Shown: one piece after another, positions 26,913 through 34,462 of the stretch
Numbering within the stretch: the first letter of the stretch is position 1
Layout: each line of letters opens with the position of its first letter
Source of the DNA: Desertivirga brevis
Lineage (GTDB): Bacteria; Bacteroidota; Bacteroidia; Sphingobacteriales; Sphingobacteriaceae
NCBI RefSeq assembly: GCF_017355835.1
Contig: NZ_JAFEWF010000001.1
Span: 1,426,001 to 1,490,000, forward strand
Length of the DNA: 64,000 nt
Reading direction: 5' to 3'
Translations under genes and position numbers: made by a program
The notes under the pieces: model-generated
Database searches by the model: none
What the model was told of the DNA's origin: nothing
Seen by the model: the letters and a program-made list of their open reading frames with translations, nothing else

Positions 26913-26920
26913 TAGCTTTG
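26913..26920 (+). promoter_or_regulatory. -7 box TAGCTTTG before the Gre-like gene
   Basis: TAGCTTTG fits TAnnTTTG and ends eight bases before the ATG at 26929, again a very short leader. A TTTG at 26882-26885 is too far for a normal -33. Confidence 0.4.
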
Positions 26921-26928
26921 TTTTTGTT

Positions 26929-27393
26929 ATGAATTGCCAGAAACAAGTTATAAAAAATGAGCTTTATCAAAAATGTGCTGAGTTTGTAACCGAAAGGATT
27001 GCAAGTTTAGAACAAGCCATAACCTCTGCCCATGAAGCGGCAGCAAACGATACCAAAAGCAGTGCTGGTGATAAATATGAAACAACGCGTGAGATGATGC
27101 AGCAGGATATATCAAGAAATCAGGCGCAATTATTCGAAGCAAAGAAATTAAAACACGCTCTAGATTCCATTAATCCAGATTTGATGTCTAAAGAAGTAAG
27201 AAATGGCAGCTTAGTATTAACCTCAAACGGAAACTTCTACATTTCAGTCAGCGCTGGTCAATTAAAAGTTGGCACTTCCATTTATTTTGCCGTTTCTCCA
27301 GTCTCTCCTATTGGCAAAGTACTAGTTGGTCTTTCGGCAGGAGATAAGATCACATTTAATGGAAAAGAATTTCTTATTCAAGAAGTTATTTAA
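26929..27393 (+). CDS. GreA/GreB-like protein, transcript-cleavage-factor fold
   Basis: 154 residues. Residues 1-80 are charged and helical (ERIASLEQAITSAHEAAANDTKSSAGDKYETTREMMQQDISRNQ), fitting a Gre coiled coil whose tip enters the RNA polymerase secondary channel. Residues 95-154 are beta-rich and include SPIGKVLVGLSAGDKITFNGKEFLI, close to the SPIGRALLGKxxGDxV of the GreA C-terminal domain. In databases such Bacteroidetes proteins are often labelled 3-oxoacyl-ACP synthase, which has no support here. The acidic tip pair of GreA is not clearly kept, so it may not stimulate cleavage. Confidence 0.7.
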   Translation: MNCQKQVIKNELYQKCAEFVTERIASLEQAITSAHEAAANDTKSSAGDKYETTREMMQQDISRNQAQLFEAKKLKHALDSINPDLMSKEVRNGSLVLTSNGNFYISVSAGQLKVGTSIYFAVSPVSPIGKVLVGLSAGDKITFNGKEFLIQEVI

Positions 27394-27487
27394 TTCCCTT
27401 CCCTTCCTTAGTCAACCTACTTTTTTCCCTACCCTGTCTTTCCTCCCTCTCCCCTTCTTAAATTTTTTGATAAAAATCCATTTATCG

Positions 27488-27518
27488 CGTAGGGGTAAAA
27501 ACTAAACTAGGTGTCACA
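27488..27518 (+). promoter_or_regulatory. Second copy of CGTAGGGGTAA-N11-GGTGTCACA
   Basis: CGTAGGGGTAA (27488-27498), 11 different bases, then GGTGTCACA (27510-27518), identical to the boxes at 10171. It lies 110 bases before the TonB receptor ATG at 27629. Its presence suggests that the receptor operon belongs to the same ECF regulon as the repeat protein. Confidence 0.6.
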
Positions 27519-27628
27519 CCAGAAATAACATAAAAGAAATATTAATTCATCACATGAAAGTTTCTGGTAACAAAAGAGATCAAAGTTTATCAAACGCACG
27601 AAAGCGCATAAATCACCAACATATTACA

Positions 27629-29989
27629 ATGAAAACGTTCAAGCTATTTAGCACTCTCTTACTCGGTTTATTTTTCCTGCCTGTACTGGCGCAGAAGAAG
27701 GTAACTATAAGTGGTCACTTTAAAGACGCTAATAATGGCGAGGTTTTACAGGGTGCGGCCATCGCTGTAAAGAGCACCAATATCAAAACCTCAACAAATA
27801 GTTATGGTTTTTACTCTCTAACTCTTGCTCCCGGTAGTTATGTAATCAATTATTCTTACGTTGGATACATTGCACAAGAGAAGACTATTCGCATTTCGAA
27901 AGACACTGTGATTAACATCCTTCTCAAGCCGGCGTCTCAAGAAATGAGAGAAGTGGTTGTAACCAGTAACGCGGCAAGAAAAAACGACAACGTTAGAAAA
28001 CCAATCACAACAACAGCATTGTCTGTCAATACTATTCGCCAGCTTCCTCCGCTGTTGGGAGAAGCGGACGTTATAAAATCATTTCAACTGATGCCAGGAG
28101 TTTCAACTGTTGGCGAAGGAGCATCCGGTTTCAATGTTAGAGGTGGAGGAGTTGATCAAAACCTTATTTTATTAGATGAAGCTCCCCTTTATTTCACATC
28201 TCACCTTTTTAACCTTTTTTCTGTTACCAATCCTGACGCCATGCGTGATGCCGTTTTGTATAAATCGGATATGCCGGCACGCTTTGGAGGAAGACTATCT
28301 TCTGTTCTGGATACCCGCATGAAAGACGGTAACAATCAAAGATGGAGCGGTACAGGAGGATTAGGCTTGATCGCAAGCCGGTTAACCTTAGAAGGGCCTA
28401 TTCAAAAAGGAAAAAGCTCAGTGATCATTAGCGGAAGAAGGTCGTATACAGATTTGCTTACCAAGCAATCTTCAGACCCTGAGATCAAGGATAACTCCAT
28501 CTATTTCTACGACCTAAGTGCAAAGGCAAATTTTACAATTACCAATAAAGATCGCCTGTTCATCTCAAGCTACTTTGGCAAAGACAATATTAATGTAGCA
28601 AAACGGTTTGGAATGGAATGGGGAAATGGAACAGGGACATTGCGCTGGAACCATGTGTTTAGTCCAAGACTTTTCTCGAACACAAGCGTGATCTATTCTG
28701 ATTATAAATATCAGCTAGGAGTGCTAAACGATCCTGCCAACAGTTTTACATGGAAAGCAGGGATAATTGATTACTCTTTAAAAAACGGGTTTACCTGGTA
28801 TCCAAACTCCAAAAACACCTTATACTTCGGTGGAGAAGCAGCCCTACATGATTTTAGTCCAGGAAAGGCCTTCCCAACAGATGAAAGATCAATCTTTAAT
28901 ACTGTGGAAATGCAGGCAGAAAGAGCTACTGACTATAACATTTATGCAGATCATGAGGTTCAACTTAATGATGTGTTAAGTTTTGAATATGGCCTTCGCT
29001 ATTCCCTGTTTCAAACTATAGCAAGAGGAAAAACCACAGTCTTTGACTTTACCGGAGAAGCCGGACAAAAAAAGGAAGCTATTAATCCTAGGGAATTCAG
29101 CGATGGGGATGTGATTAAATCCTATGGCAACCTTCAGCCCCGAGCTTCCATAAAGGTCAAAGTGGGAGAAGATGCTTCGGTCAAAGCCTCATACAGTCGC
29201 ACAGCACAAAACCTTCATTTAATTTCAAACACCGTTGCATCAAGCCCTCTTGACATCTGGAAACCAAGCTCTTATAACGTAAAACCCGAGCTCTCAAATA
29301 ACTTTTCCACGGGATACTTCAGGAACTTCAATAATAACAAATATGAGTTCTCAACAGAGGTGTACTATAGAACAATGAGTAATCAGCTTGATTTTATCAA
29401 CAATGCTCAAACCTTGTTGAATGATACTTTACCAGCTTCAATGGTATTTGGAGACGGTAGAGCTTATGGAGCTGAGTTTTTCGTAAAGAAAAATGAAGGA
29501 AGATTAAATGGCTGGATCAGTTATACATTAAGCAAGGTAGAAAAGAAAAATGAGCTTCAGGCCGGTTATTATCCTGCGCGATTCGACAAAAGGCATGTCG
29601 TATCCATGGTAGGAATTTACCAGCTAAAGCCACGAATTTCCCTTTCAGCAACTTATAACTTCTCAAGCGGCACTCCTACTACTATGGCCGACAGGCGATT
29701 TGAATTCGACGGCATTCCGGTTCAGTATAATTCTACTGATCTCCGAAATAATTACCGAATAAAAGCTTACCATCGTTTAGATCTCTCTGCTACATTTAAA
29801 AAACGGGTTATCCCGGGGAAAAAATACACAAGCGAGTGGGTTGTTTCTTTATATAATGCTACAAACAGAAGAAATCCATTCTCGGTGTATGTTCGTCAGA
29901 AAGAGGATAGTCCAGCTAACCTTGAACCCGTACAGTTCTCGGTATTTGGTACTTTAATTCCTTCTGCCACCTGGAATTTCAAATTTTAA
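27629..29989 (+). CDS. TonB-dependent outer-membrane receptor with CarboxypepD_reg domain
   Basis: 786 residues from ATG 27629, which opens a signal peptide (MKTFKLFSTLLLGLFFLPVLAQ); the frame is open 25 codons further up. Order: CarboxypepD_reg-like sandwich (about 25-110, VTISGHFKDANNGEVLQGAAIAV), plug (REVVVTSNAARKNDN...ADVIKSFQLMPGVSTVGEGASGFNVRGGGVDQNLILLDEAPLYF), then a 22-strand barrel ending in WNFKF. There is no STN domain, so it is a target and not a sensor. Together with the DUF4249 lipoprotein next to it, it forms the common Bacteroidetes receptor/lipoprotein pair for an unknown ligand. Confidence 0.9.
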   Translation: MKTFKLFSTLLLGLFFLPVLAQKKVTISGHFKDANNGEVLQGAAIAVKSTNIKTSTNSYGFYSLTLAPGSYVINYSYVGYIAQEKTIRISKDTVINILLKPASQEMREVVVTSNAARKNDNVRKPITTTALSVNTIRQLPPLLGEADVIKSFQLMPGVSTVGEGASGFNVRGGGVDQNLILLDEAPLYFTSHLFNLFSVTNPDAMRDAVLYKSDMPARFGGRLSSVLDTRMKDGNNQRWSGTGGLGLIASRLTLEGPIQKGKSSVIISGRRSYTDLLTKQSSDPEIKDNSIYFYDLSAKANFTITNKDRLFISSYFGKDNINVAKRFGMEWGNGTGTLRWNHVFSPRLFSNTSVIYSDYKYQLGVLNDPANSFTWKAGIIDYSLKNGFTWYPNSKNTLYFGGEAALHDFSPGKAFPTDERSIFNTVEMQAERATDYNIYADHEVQLNDVLSFEYGLRYSLFQTIARGKTTVFDFTGEAGQKKEAINPREFSDGDVIKSYGNLQPRASIKVKVGEDASVKASYSRTAQNLHLISNTVASSPLDIWKPSSYNVKPELSNNFSTGYFRNFNNNKYEFSTEVYYRTMSNQLDFINNAQTLLNDTLPASMVFGDGRAYGAEFFVKKNEGRLNGWISYTLSKVEKKNELQAGYYPARFDKRHVVSMVGIYQLKPRISLSATYNFSSGTPTTMADRRFEFDGIPVQYNSTDLRNNYRIKAYHRLDLSATFKKRVIPGKKYTSEWVVSLYNATNRRNPFSVYVRQKEDSPANLEPVQFSVFGTLIPSATWNFKF

Positions 29990-30040
29990 TTAAGCAAAGC
30001 GTATATCAACTCAAACAATCCTCTCTAAACTATAAGATCA

Positions 30041-30871
30041 ATGAAAACTTTAAATATAATTCTAACACTTTTGATAGCTATCCTTTTTTCCTCCTGCGAA
30101 GACGTAATTGACATTAAAGCGCCCGATGGACAGGATGCCCTGGTTGTAGAAGGCTGGCTAACAAACCGCGCACAAAATCACTATGTGAAATTATATCTCA
30201 CCAAGAAACTTTCGGATAATTCTCCTTACCCTGCAGTTACCGGCGCCAAGCTAGTTCTAAAGGACAATGACGGAAATAGCGAGACCTTACAGGAAACAAG
30301 TGCTGGGACTTACGAAATTAAGACTATGAAAAGTGTAGTGGGAAAAACTTATACATTAAGCATTGAATCTACAAAAGGAAATTATGAGGCAATAGCAGTA
30401 ACGCCGAAATTGTCCTTAGTCCCAGATTCACTAAGCTTTAAGTTTGAACCTAAATCAGCAATGTATGATAAAGAAGGTTATTACCCTCGGTTCTACGGTC
30501 AGGAAACCGAAGGTAAAGGTGATTATATTCAGGTACGGTTATACAGAAATGGAAAGTACATGAATATGGATGGCGACTTTAATCTCTTTTCAGATGAGTT
30601 TGTGGATGGCAATTACATCGATAATGCCGAGCTGAATGTTAATGAACCTTTTGTAAAAGGAGAAATGGTAAAAGGAGAAGTATGGTCATTGTCAGAACAT
30701 GCATTCAACTTCTGGACAGACATACAAACACAATTACAGAACGGACAAATCTTTGCTACTGCATTCGCAAATACTAGAACAAATATTACTAAAAAGGGCA
30801 ATACAACATTAAATGTAGTAGGCTATTTTGGTTCGTCTATTGTACAGTCAGTAGAAAGGAAGGTCGAATAA
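30041..30871 (+). CDS. DUF4249 surface lipoprotein
   Basis: 276 residues with a lipobox (LFSSC). The family start EDVIDIKAPDGQDALVVEGWLTNRAQNHYVKLYLTKKL matches DUF4249, with a beta-sandwich N-domain and a C-terminus ending in VVGYFGSSIVQSVERKV. DUF4249 proteins are regularly encoded after CarboxypepD_reg TonB receptors, as here (51-base gap), and are thought to sit on top of the receptor like SusD; ligand unknown. A perfect 15-bp hairpin follows. Confidence 0.88.
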   Translation: MKTLNIILTLLIAILFSSCEDVIDIKAPDGQDALVVEGWLTNRAQNHYVKLYLTKKLSDNSPYPAVTGAKLVLKDNDGNSETLQETSAGTYEIKTMKSVVGKTYTLSIESTKGNYEAIAVTPKLSLVPDSLSFKFEPKSAMYDKEGYYPRFYGQETEGKGDYIQVRLYRNGKYMNMDGDFNLFSDEFVDGNYIDNAELNVNEPFVKGEMVKGEVWSLSEHAFNFWTDIQTQLQNGQIFATAFANTRTNITKKGNTTLNVVGYFGSSIVQSVERKVE

Positions 30872-30880
30872 TTGGATTAG

Positions 30881-30920
30881 CTAAATGTCAAAGTAATAGA
30901 ATACTTTGACATTTAGTTCT
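30881..30920 (+). terminator. Terminator, 15-bp hairpin between convergent genes
   Basis: CTAAATGTCAAAGTA (30881-30895) pairs exactly with TACTTTGACATTTAG (30902-30916), loop ATAGAA, followed by TTCT. It ends the receptor operon and could also serve the leftward gene at 30919. Confidence 0.85.
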
Positions 30921-31170
30921 ATGAATTATATAATAGTTCAGTTAAGTCTAATGTTTCTATATAGGGCATTAATCTTGTCATACTTTTAAAAGGCCTTATC
31001 TGACTTATTGCATTTTCTGTTTGATTATAAAACACCTCTACAAAGAAGTTCTCAATGCTATACAGCACTACATTAAAACCTTTATAATTCCTGTTACCCA
31101 CAAAAGTTCCCTGCCAAATTGTATTAACTTGCTCTTCGGTTGATAATTCTATAAACTGATAGATGTTCAT
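30919..31170 (-). CDS. Conserved small hypothetical protein (NIYQFIELS type)
   Basis: 83 residues from ATG 31170 (MNIYQFIELSTEEQ), where I think the protein begins; the frame is open to 31245. It resembles short Bacteroidetes proteins with the pattern YxFxxLxxxEQxxxxWxGxFxxxR...YNVLLYxIDNFYVEVFY followed by IRPFKS. No function or localisation can be given; it has no signal peptide or membrane segment. The operon context is none: it faces the receptor operon. Confidence 0.6.
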   Translation of the reverse strand: MNIYQFIELSTEEQVNTIWQGTFVGNRNYKGFNVVLYSIENFFVEVFYNQTENAISQIRPFKSMTRLMPYIETLDLTELLYNS

Positions 31171-31774
31171 GTGCATATAACTGTGTTTTGAAGAAAAAGA
31201 TTGAAGAATTTTACTTTGTTCTGTAAGGAAAATAATATTCTTCAATCAATAAAATCTGTAGTTTATTTAAACAAATAATACTTCGATCTCCATTGTGGAG
31301 CGCCACCTATAACTCCTGAACCCACGAAAAATATCTCCAAGGCATCTATTACTGAAAAACTCCACATCATTACATTCTTTTTGTAACCTCAATTCACAGC
31401 CTCCCGTATTAAACCTCAATAAAGAGACAATTCCAAATCGCTCTTAAGTAGATGAGATTTATGGGGAAAGGCTCCTGTCTTTCCCTCTATTTATATCGAA
31501 CAAATTCAGGTCTGACTACCTGGAAGGATCAAATTTGCAGGGTACAATAAAATTCGTGCTAACAGTTGCCTGTAACAATAGTGCTTTCTTCCACTATTAG
31601 CTTCTTCTATTTTTTATTTTTTTCAAACAAAATCAAAACAAAAACCTTATGCTTGTGGAATAAAAAAGGGGTATTTTGAGATTATTATATTAGACAAATT
31701 TTCTCGATCGGCTACCTAGTTGTTAATATCTGTACTAGTAGTTTCCTCCTGCGCCAAACAAACATTCGATACGC
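31171..31774. other. 600-base gap before the stressosome operon
   Basis: No ORF above about 30 codons is convincing. It contains one inverted repeat, GGGAAAG / CTTTCCC at 31464-31485, with no T-tract. The promoter of the Rsb operon must lie near its right end, but I see no TAnnTTTG box. I recognise nothing else. Confidence 0.4.
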
Positions 31775-32644
31775 ATGTCATTATCAGTTTCAAAAGTTTT
31801 ACAGAAAAGAAAAAGTAGTATCCTTGAAAAGTGGATACAAAATCAGCTTAGTGATGAAGGTTTAAGAGAAGATTTAATTAGTAACGATGAATTAAGGGCT
31901 TCTTCAGAGGAACTTGTAGATATTTTAGCAACGACCCTCAATGACACAAACATCGAAGATGTAAATTCAGAGGATTTCGAACCCATTTTAGAAATCATTG
32001 CCGGAATTTCATTAACAAGAGCAAGACAAGGTTTTAGTCCACGGGAGACTGGTCTCTTTATGATGGGGCTTAAGGACGCCGTTCTAGCTATTTTACATGA
32101 AGAAATGCAAGAAGATCCTGCTTCCCTTTTCGCGGAGAGTATGAAGATGGTAAAGCTAATGGATAATTTCAGTATTATCACTTATGAAACATTTATCAAA
32201 GGACGTGAGGAAGTTATCTTAAGGCAAACTGACGAGATAGCGGAAATCTCAACCCCTGTTATCCGCGTTTGGGATGGCATTCTTGCCCTTCCGATCATCG
32301 GTACTCTTGATAGCGCACGTACTCAGGTAGTAATGGAGAATTTACTACAGGAAATAGTTCAGACCGGAAGCAGCCTTGCTATCCTGGATATCTCGGGTGT
32401 ACCTGCAGTTGACTCGCTTGTTGCACAGCATATTATTAAAACAGTAAGTGCTACCCGTTTAATGGGAGCGGAATGTATCATTAGCGGTATCCGCCCTGAA
32501 ATTGCCCAAACAGTTGTTCACCTCGGTATCGATCTTTCTACAATTATTACAAAAGCTACATTAGCGAGTGCCCTTAAGTATGCGTTTGCGCTGTTGAAAT
32601 TGGAAGTTAGAAAAACTCAAAAAGAAAAGACCACTTTATTGTAA
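31775..32644 (+). CDS. rsbR: RsbR-type stressosome co-antagonist (RsbRD_N + STAS)
   Basis: 289 residues. The first ~145 form an RsbRD_N-type helical sensor domain (ILEKWIQNQL, LTRARQGFSPRETGLFMMGLKDAVLAIL). The STAS domain spans about 160-275 and contains ISGVPAVDSLVAQHI, where S214 occupies the place of the phosphorylated residue of RsbR. In Bacillus such proteins form the stressosome with RsbS and hold RsbT; phosphorylation releases it. It is the first of five tightly packed genes, 5 bases from rsbS. There is no membrane segment or haem site, so the stimulus is unknown. Confidence 0.88.
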   Translation: MSLSVSKVLQKRKSSILEKWIQNQLSDEGLREDLISNDELRASSEELVDILATTLNDTNIEDVNSEDFEPILEIIAGISLTRARQGFSPRETGLFMMGLKDAVLAILHEEMQEDPASLFAESMKMVKLMDNFSIITYETFIKGREEVILRQTDEIAEISTPVIRVWDGILALPIIGTLDSARTQVVMENLLQEIVQTGSSLAILDISGVPAVDSLVAQHIIKTVSATRLMGAECIISGIRPEIAQTVVHLGIDLSTIITKATLASALKYAFALLKLEVRKTQKEKTTLL

Positions 32645-32649
32645 GCAGG

Positions 32650-33045
32650 ATGGACAGAATACCTATTTTAAGGATGGGTCCTTTCCTGTTAGTAACTATT
32701 CAGGTTGACCTTTACGACAGACTTGCCCTTACACTTGAGAGTGATCTTGTACAAATGGTAAATAAAACAGGTGCAAGAGGGGTCCTTATTGATATTTCAG
32801 CGGTAGAGATAGTAGACTCCTTTATGGGACGCATTATCGGCAATATCGCAAGTATGTCAAAAATCCTGGACGCCGAAACTGTAGTGGTAGGCATGCAGCC
32901 TGCAGTTGCAATTACCCTTATTGAATTAGGATTACCTCTGAAAGGAGTGTACACTGCCCTAAACGTTGAACGGGGAATGCAATTACTGCGCACGATGATA
33001 GATTTGGACGAAGATCAGGATGAAGATGAGGAAATCGATGAATGA
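32650..33045 (+). CDS. rsbS: RsbS-type STAS antagonist
   Basis: 131 residues, a single STAS domain. The phospho-acceptor is S57 in VEIVDSFMGRII, matching Ser59 of Bacillus RsbS. The rest (RIPILRMGPFLLVTIQVDLYDRLALTLESDLV) is the usual first half. A short acidic tail (LDEDQDEDEEIDE) is extra. Unphosphorylated RsbS binds the RsbT kinase; phosphorylation frees it. The rsbT ATG overlaps its stop, so the two are translationally coupled. Confidence 0.9.
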   Translation: MDRIPILRMGPFLLVTIQVDLYDRLALTLESDLVQMVNKTGARGVLIDISAVEIVDSFMGRIIGNIASMSKILDAETVVVGMQPAVAITLIELGLPLKGVYTALNVERGMQLLRTMIDLDEDQDEDEEIDE

Positions 33046-33458
33046 TGGTCATTTCTTTATCAAAGGATGTTATGCGCATCCTAAAAGACCAGGATGTAGT
33101 TCCTTTTAGAAACCGGGTAAAGGAGAAGGCAACTAAGATTAAGATGGGTTTGGTGAATCAGACCAAGCTTATCACAGCAGCCAGCGAATTGGTCCGAAAC
33201 ATGTTGAAATATGCAAACGGGGGCGAGATCATTATCGAAGTAGTGTCCAAGGGACGGGAAAATGGGGTCCGACTAACTTTTAAAGATAAAGGACCTGGCA
33301 TTACAGATATCTCGCTCGCCATGAAAGATGGCTATTCGACAGGTAAGAGCCTTGGACTGGGCCTTCCCGGAACAAAGCGACTGGTAAGCGAGTTTGATTT
33401 AAAAAGCGAGGTTGGAAAGGGCACTACAGTAGTTATTATAAAATGGGCAAATGGTTGA
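33042..33458 (+). CDS. rsbT: RsbT-type serine kinase / switch protein
   Basis: 138 residues with a GHKL ATPase domain: N-box ASELVRNMLKYANGG (N53), G1 box DKGPG (82-86), and the G2 box SLGLGLPG (103-110), then VGKGTTVVII. It phosphorylates RsbS and RsbR and, when released, activates a partner (RsbU in Bacillus). No RsbU gene is here. The gene overlaps rsbS and the next gene (8 bases). Confidence 0.9.
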   Translation: MMVISLSKDVMRILKDQDVVPFRNRVKEKATKIKMGLVNQTKLITAASELVRNMLKYANGGEIIIEVVSKGRENGVRLTFKDKGPGITDISLAMKDGYSTGKSLGLGLPGTKRLVSEFDLKSEVGKGTTVVIIKWANG

Positions 33459-34461
33459 CGCCACTCATATAAGTTTCAGGGCAGACGACAGAAGTTATTT
33501 CTCCCTCCTAAAAAAGGAGATTCATAGCCGTGTATCTGAAGCTGGGTTCGGTACTCAGAAGTCGGCAGAGATTGATATTATAGTCTCAGAAATGACCTCC
33601 AATCTATTTAAGTATGCAATAGATGGAGAAATCCTACTATCCTATGGTCAGGAAAATAGCATTGACTATTTTGAAATAATAAGCATTGATAACGGCCCAG
33701 GAATGAGTGATGCTGCCAAAATGGTGGCAGATGGAGTTTCAACAACCAATACACTTGGCCATGGATTAGGAAGTATAAAGCGTCTTTCGGATAAGTTCGA
33801 GATATACAGCCAGAAAGGTTGGGGAACAATTGCATTAAGCCGGGTTTACAGAGAATCACCGGGACTTAAAAAAAGGCCTCCAGTGGAACTCAGGAGACTA
33901 GTTGTTTCCAAACCGGGAGAAAGCGTCAGCGGTGATGGCTGTTACTATGAGATGGACGCCAACAAAGTTAGAATACTGGTTGCAGATGGGTTGGGGCATG
34001 GTATCGAAGCAAACAAAGCTGTTAACGAAGCTATCAAAGCTTTCAAAGAGCTCAATTCTGACGACCCTTCCGATATCATCAAACAACTCCATTCCTCAAT
34101 AAAAAAAACCAGAGGAATGGTAGGGACTGTAATCATATATGATATAAAGTCCAAAACCTGGAAGTTTGCAGGTATCGGTAATATTTCTATGAAGCTCCTG
34201 AATTCCCTTAGCTCTAAAAATTATATCTCTTATAATGGAATAATAGGACATAATATCCCTACAACAATTAAGCCTCAAGAGGCTACTCACCTGGAGTATA
34301 ATCAAATGATCCTATGTTCTGACGGTATAAAATCACGTTGGGAAAGTTCAAAATATCCTTTAATTAACAAATATGATCTTAGTATCCTGGCGGCGGCACT
34401 ATATAAAGATTACGCCCGAAGGACGGATGACATGTCGGTAGTAATAGCAAGAAGTTTTTGA
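33451..34461 (+). CDS. RsbT-like kinase fused to RsbX-type PP2C phosphatase
   Basis: 336 residues in two halves. Residues 1-135 are a second GHKL domain: N-box IVSEMTSNLFKYAIDG (N51), D80NGPG, TLGHGLGSIKRL. Residues 145-336 are a SpoIIE/RsbX phosphatase: SGDG (160-163), VADGLGHG (177-184) with metal Asp, MVGTVII, CSDGIKSRW and RTDDMSVV with the last Asp. RsbX resets the stressosome by dephosphorylating RsbR/S. A kinase and a phosphatase in one chain would make this a two-way switch. Its start overlaps rsbT; the next gene begins one base after its stop. Confidence 0.88.
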   Translation: MVDATHISFRADDRSYFSLLKKEIHSRVSEAGFGTQKSAEIDIIVSEMTSNLFKYAIDGEILLSYGQENSIDYFEIISIDNGPGMSDAAKMVADGVSTTNTLGHGLGSIKRLSDKFEIYSQKGWGTIALSRVYRESPGLKKRPPVELRRLVVSKPGESVSGDGCYYEMDANKVRILVADGLGHGIEANKAVNEAIKAFKELNSDDPSDIIKQLHSSIKKTRGMVGTVIIYDIKSKTWKFAGIGNISMKLLNSLSSKNYISYNGIIGHNIPTTIKPQEATHLEYNQMILCSDGIKSRWESSKYPLINKYDLSILAAALYKDYARRTDDMSVVIARSF

Positions 34462-34462
34462 T

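Noticed and set aside
31464..31485. GGGAAAG/CTTTCCC inverted repeat
   Set aside because: No T-tract on either side and no gene end nearby; probably chance.
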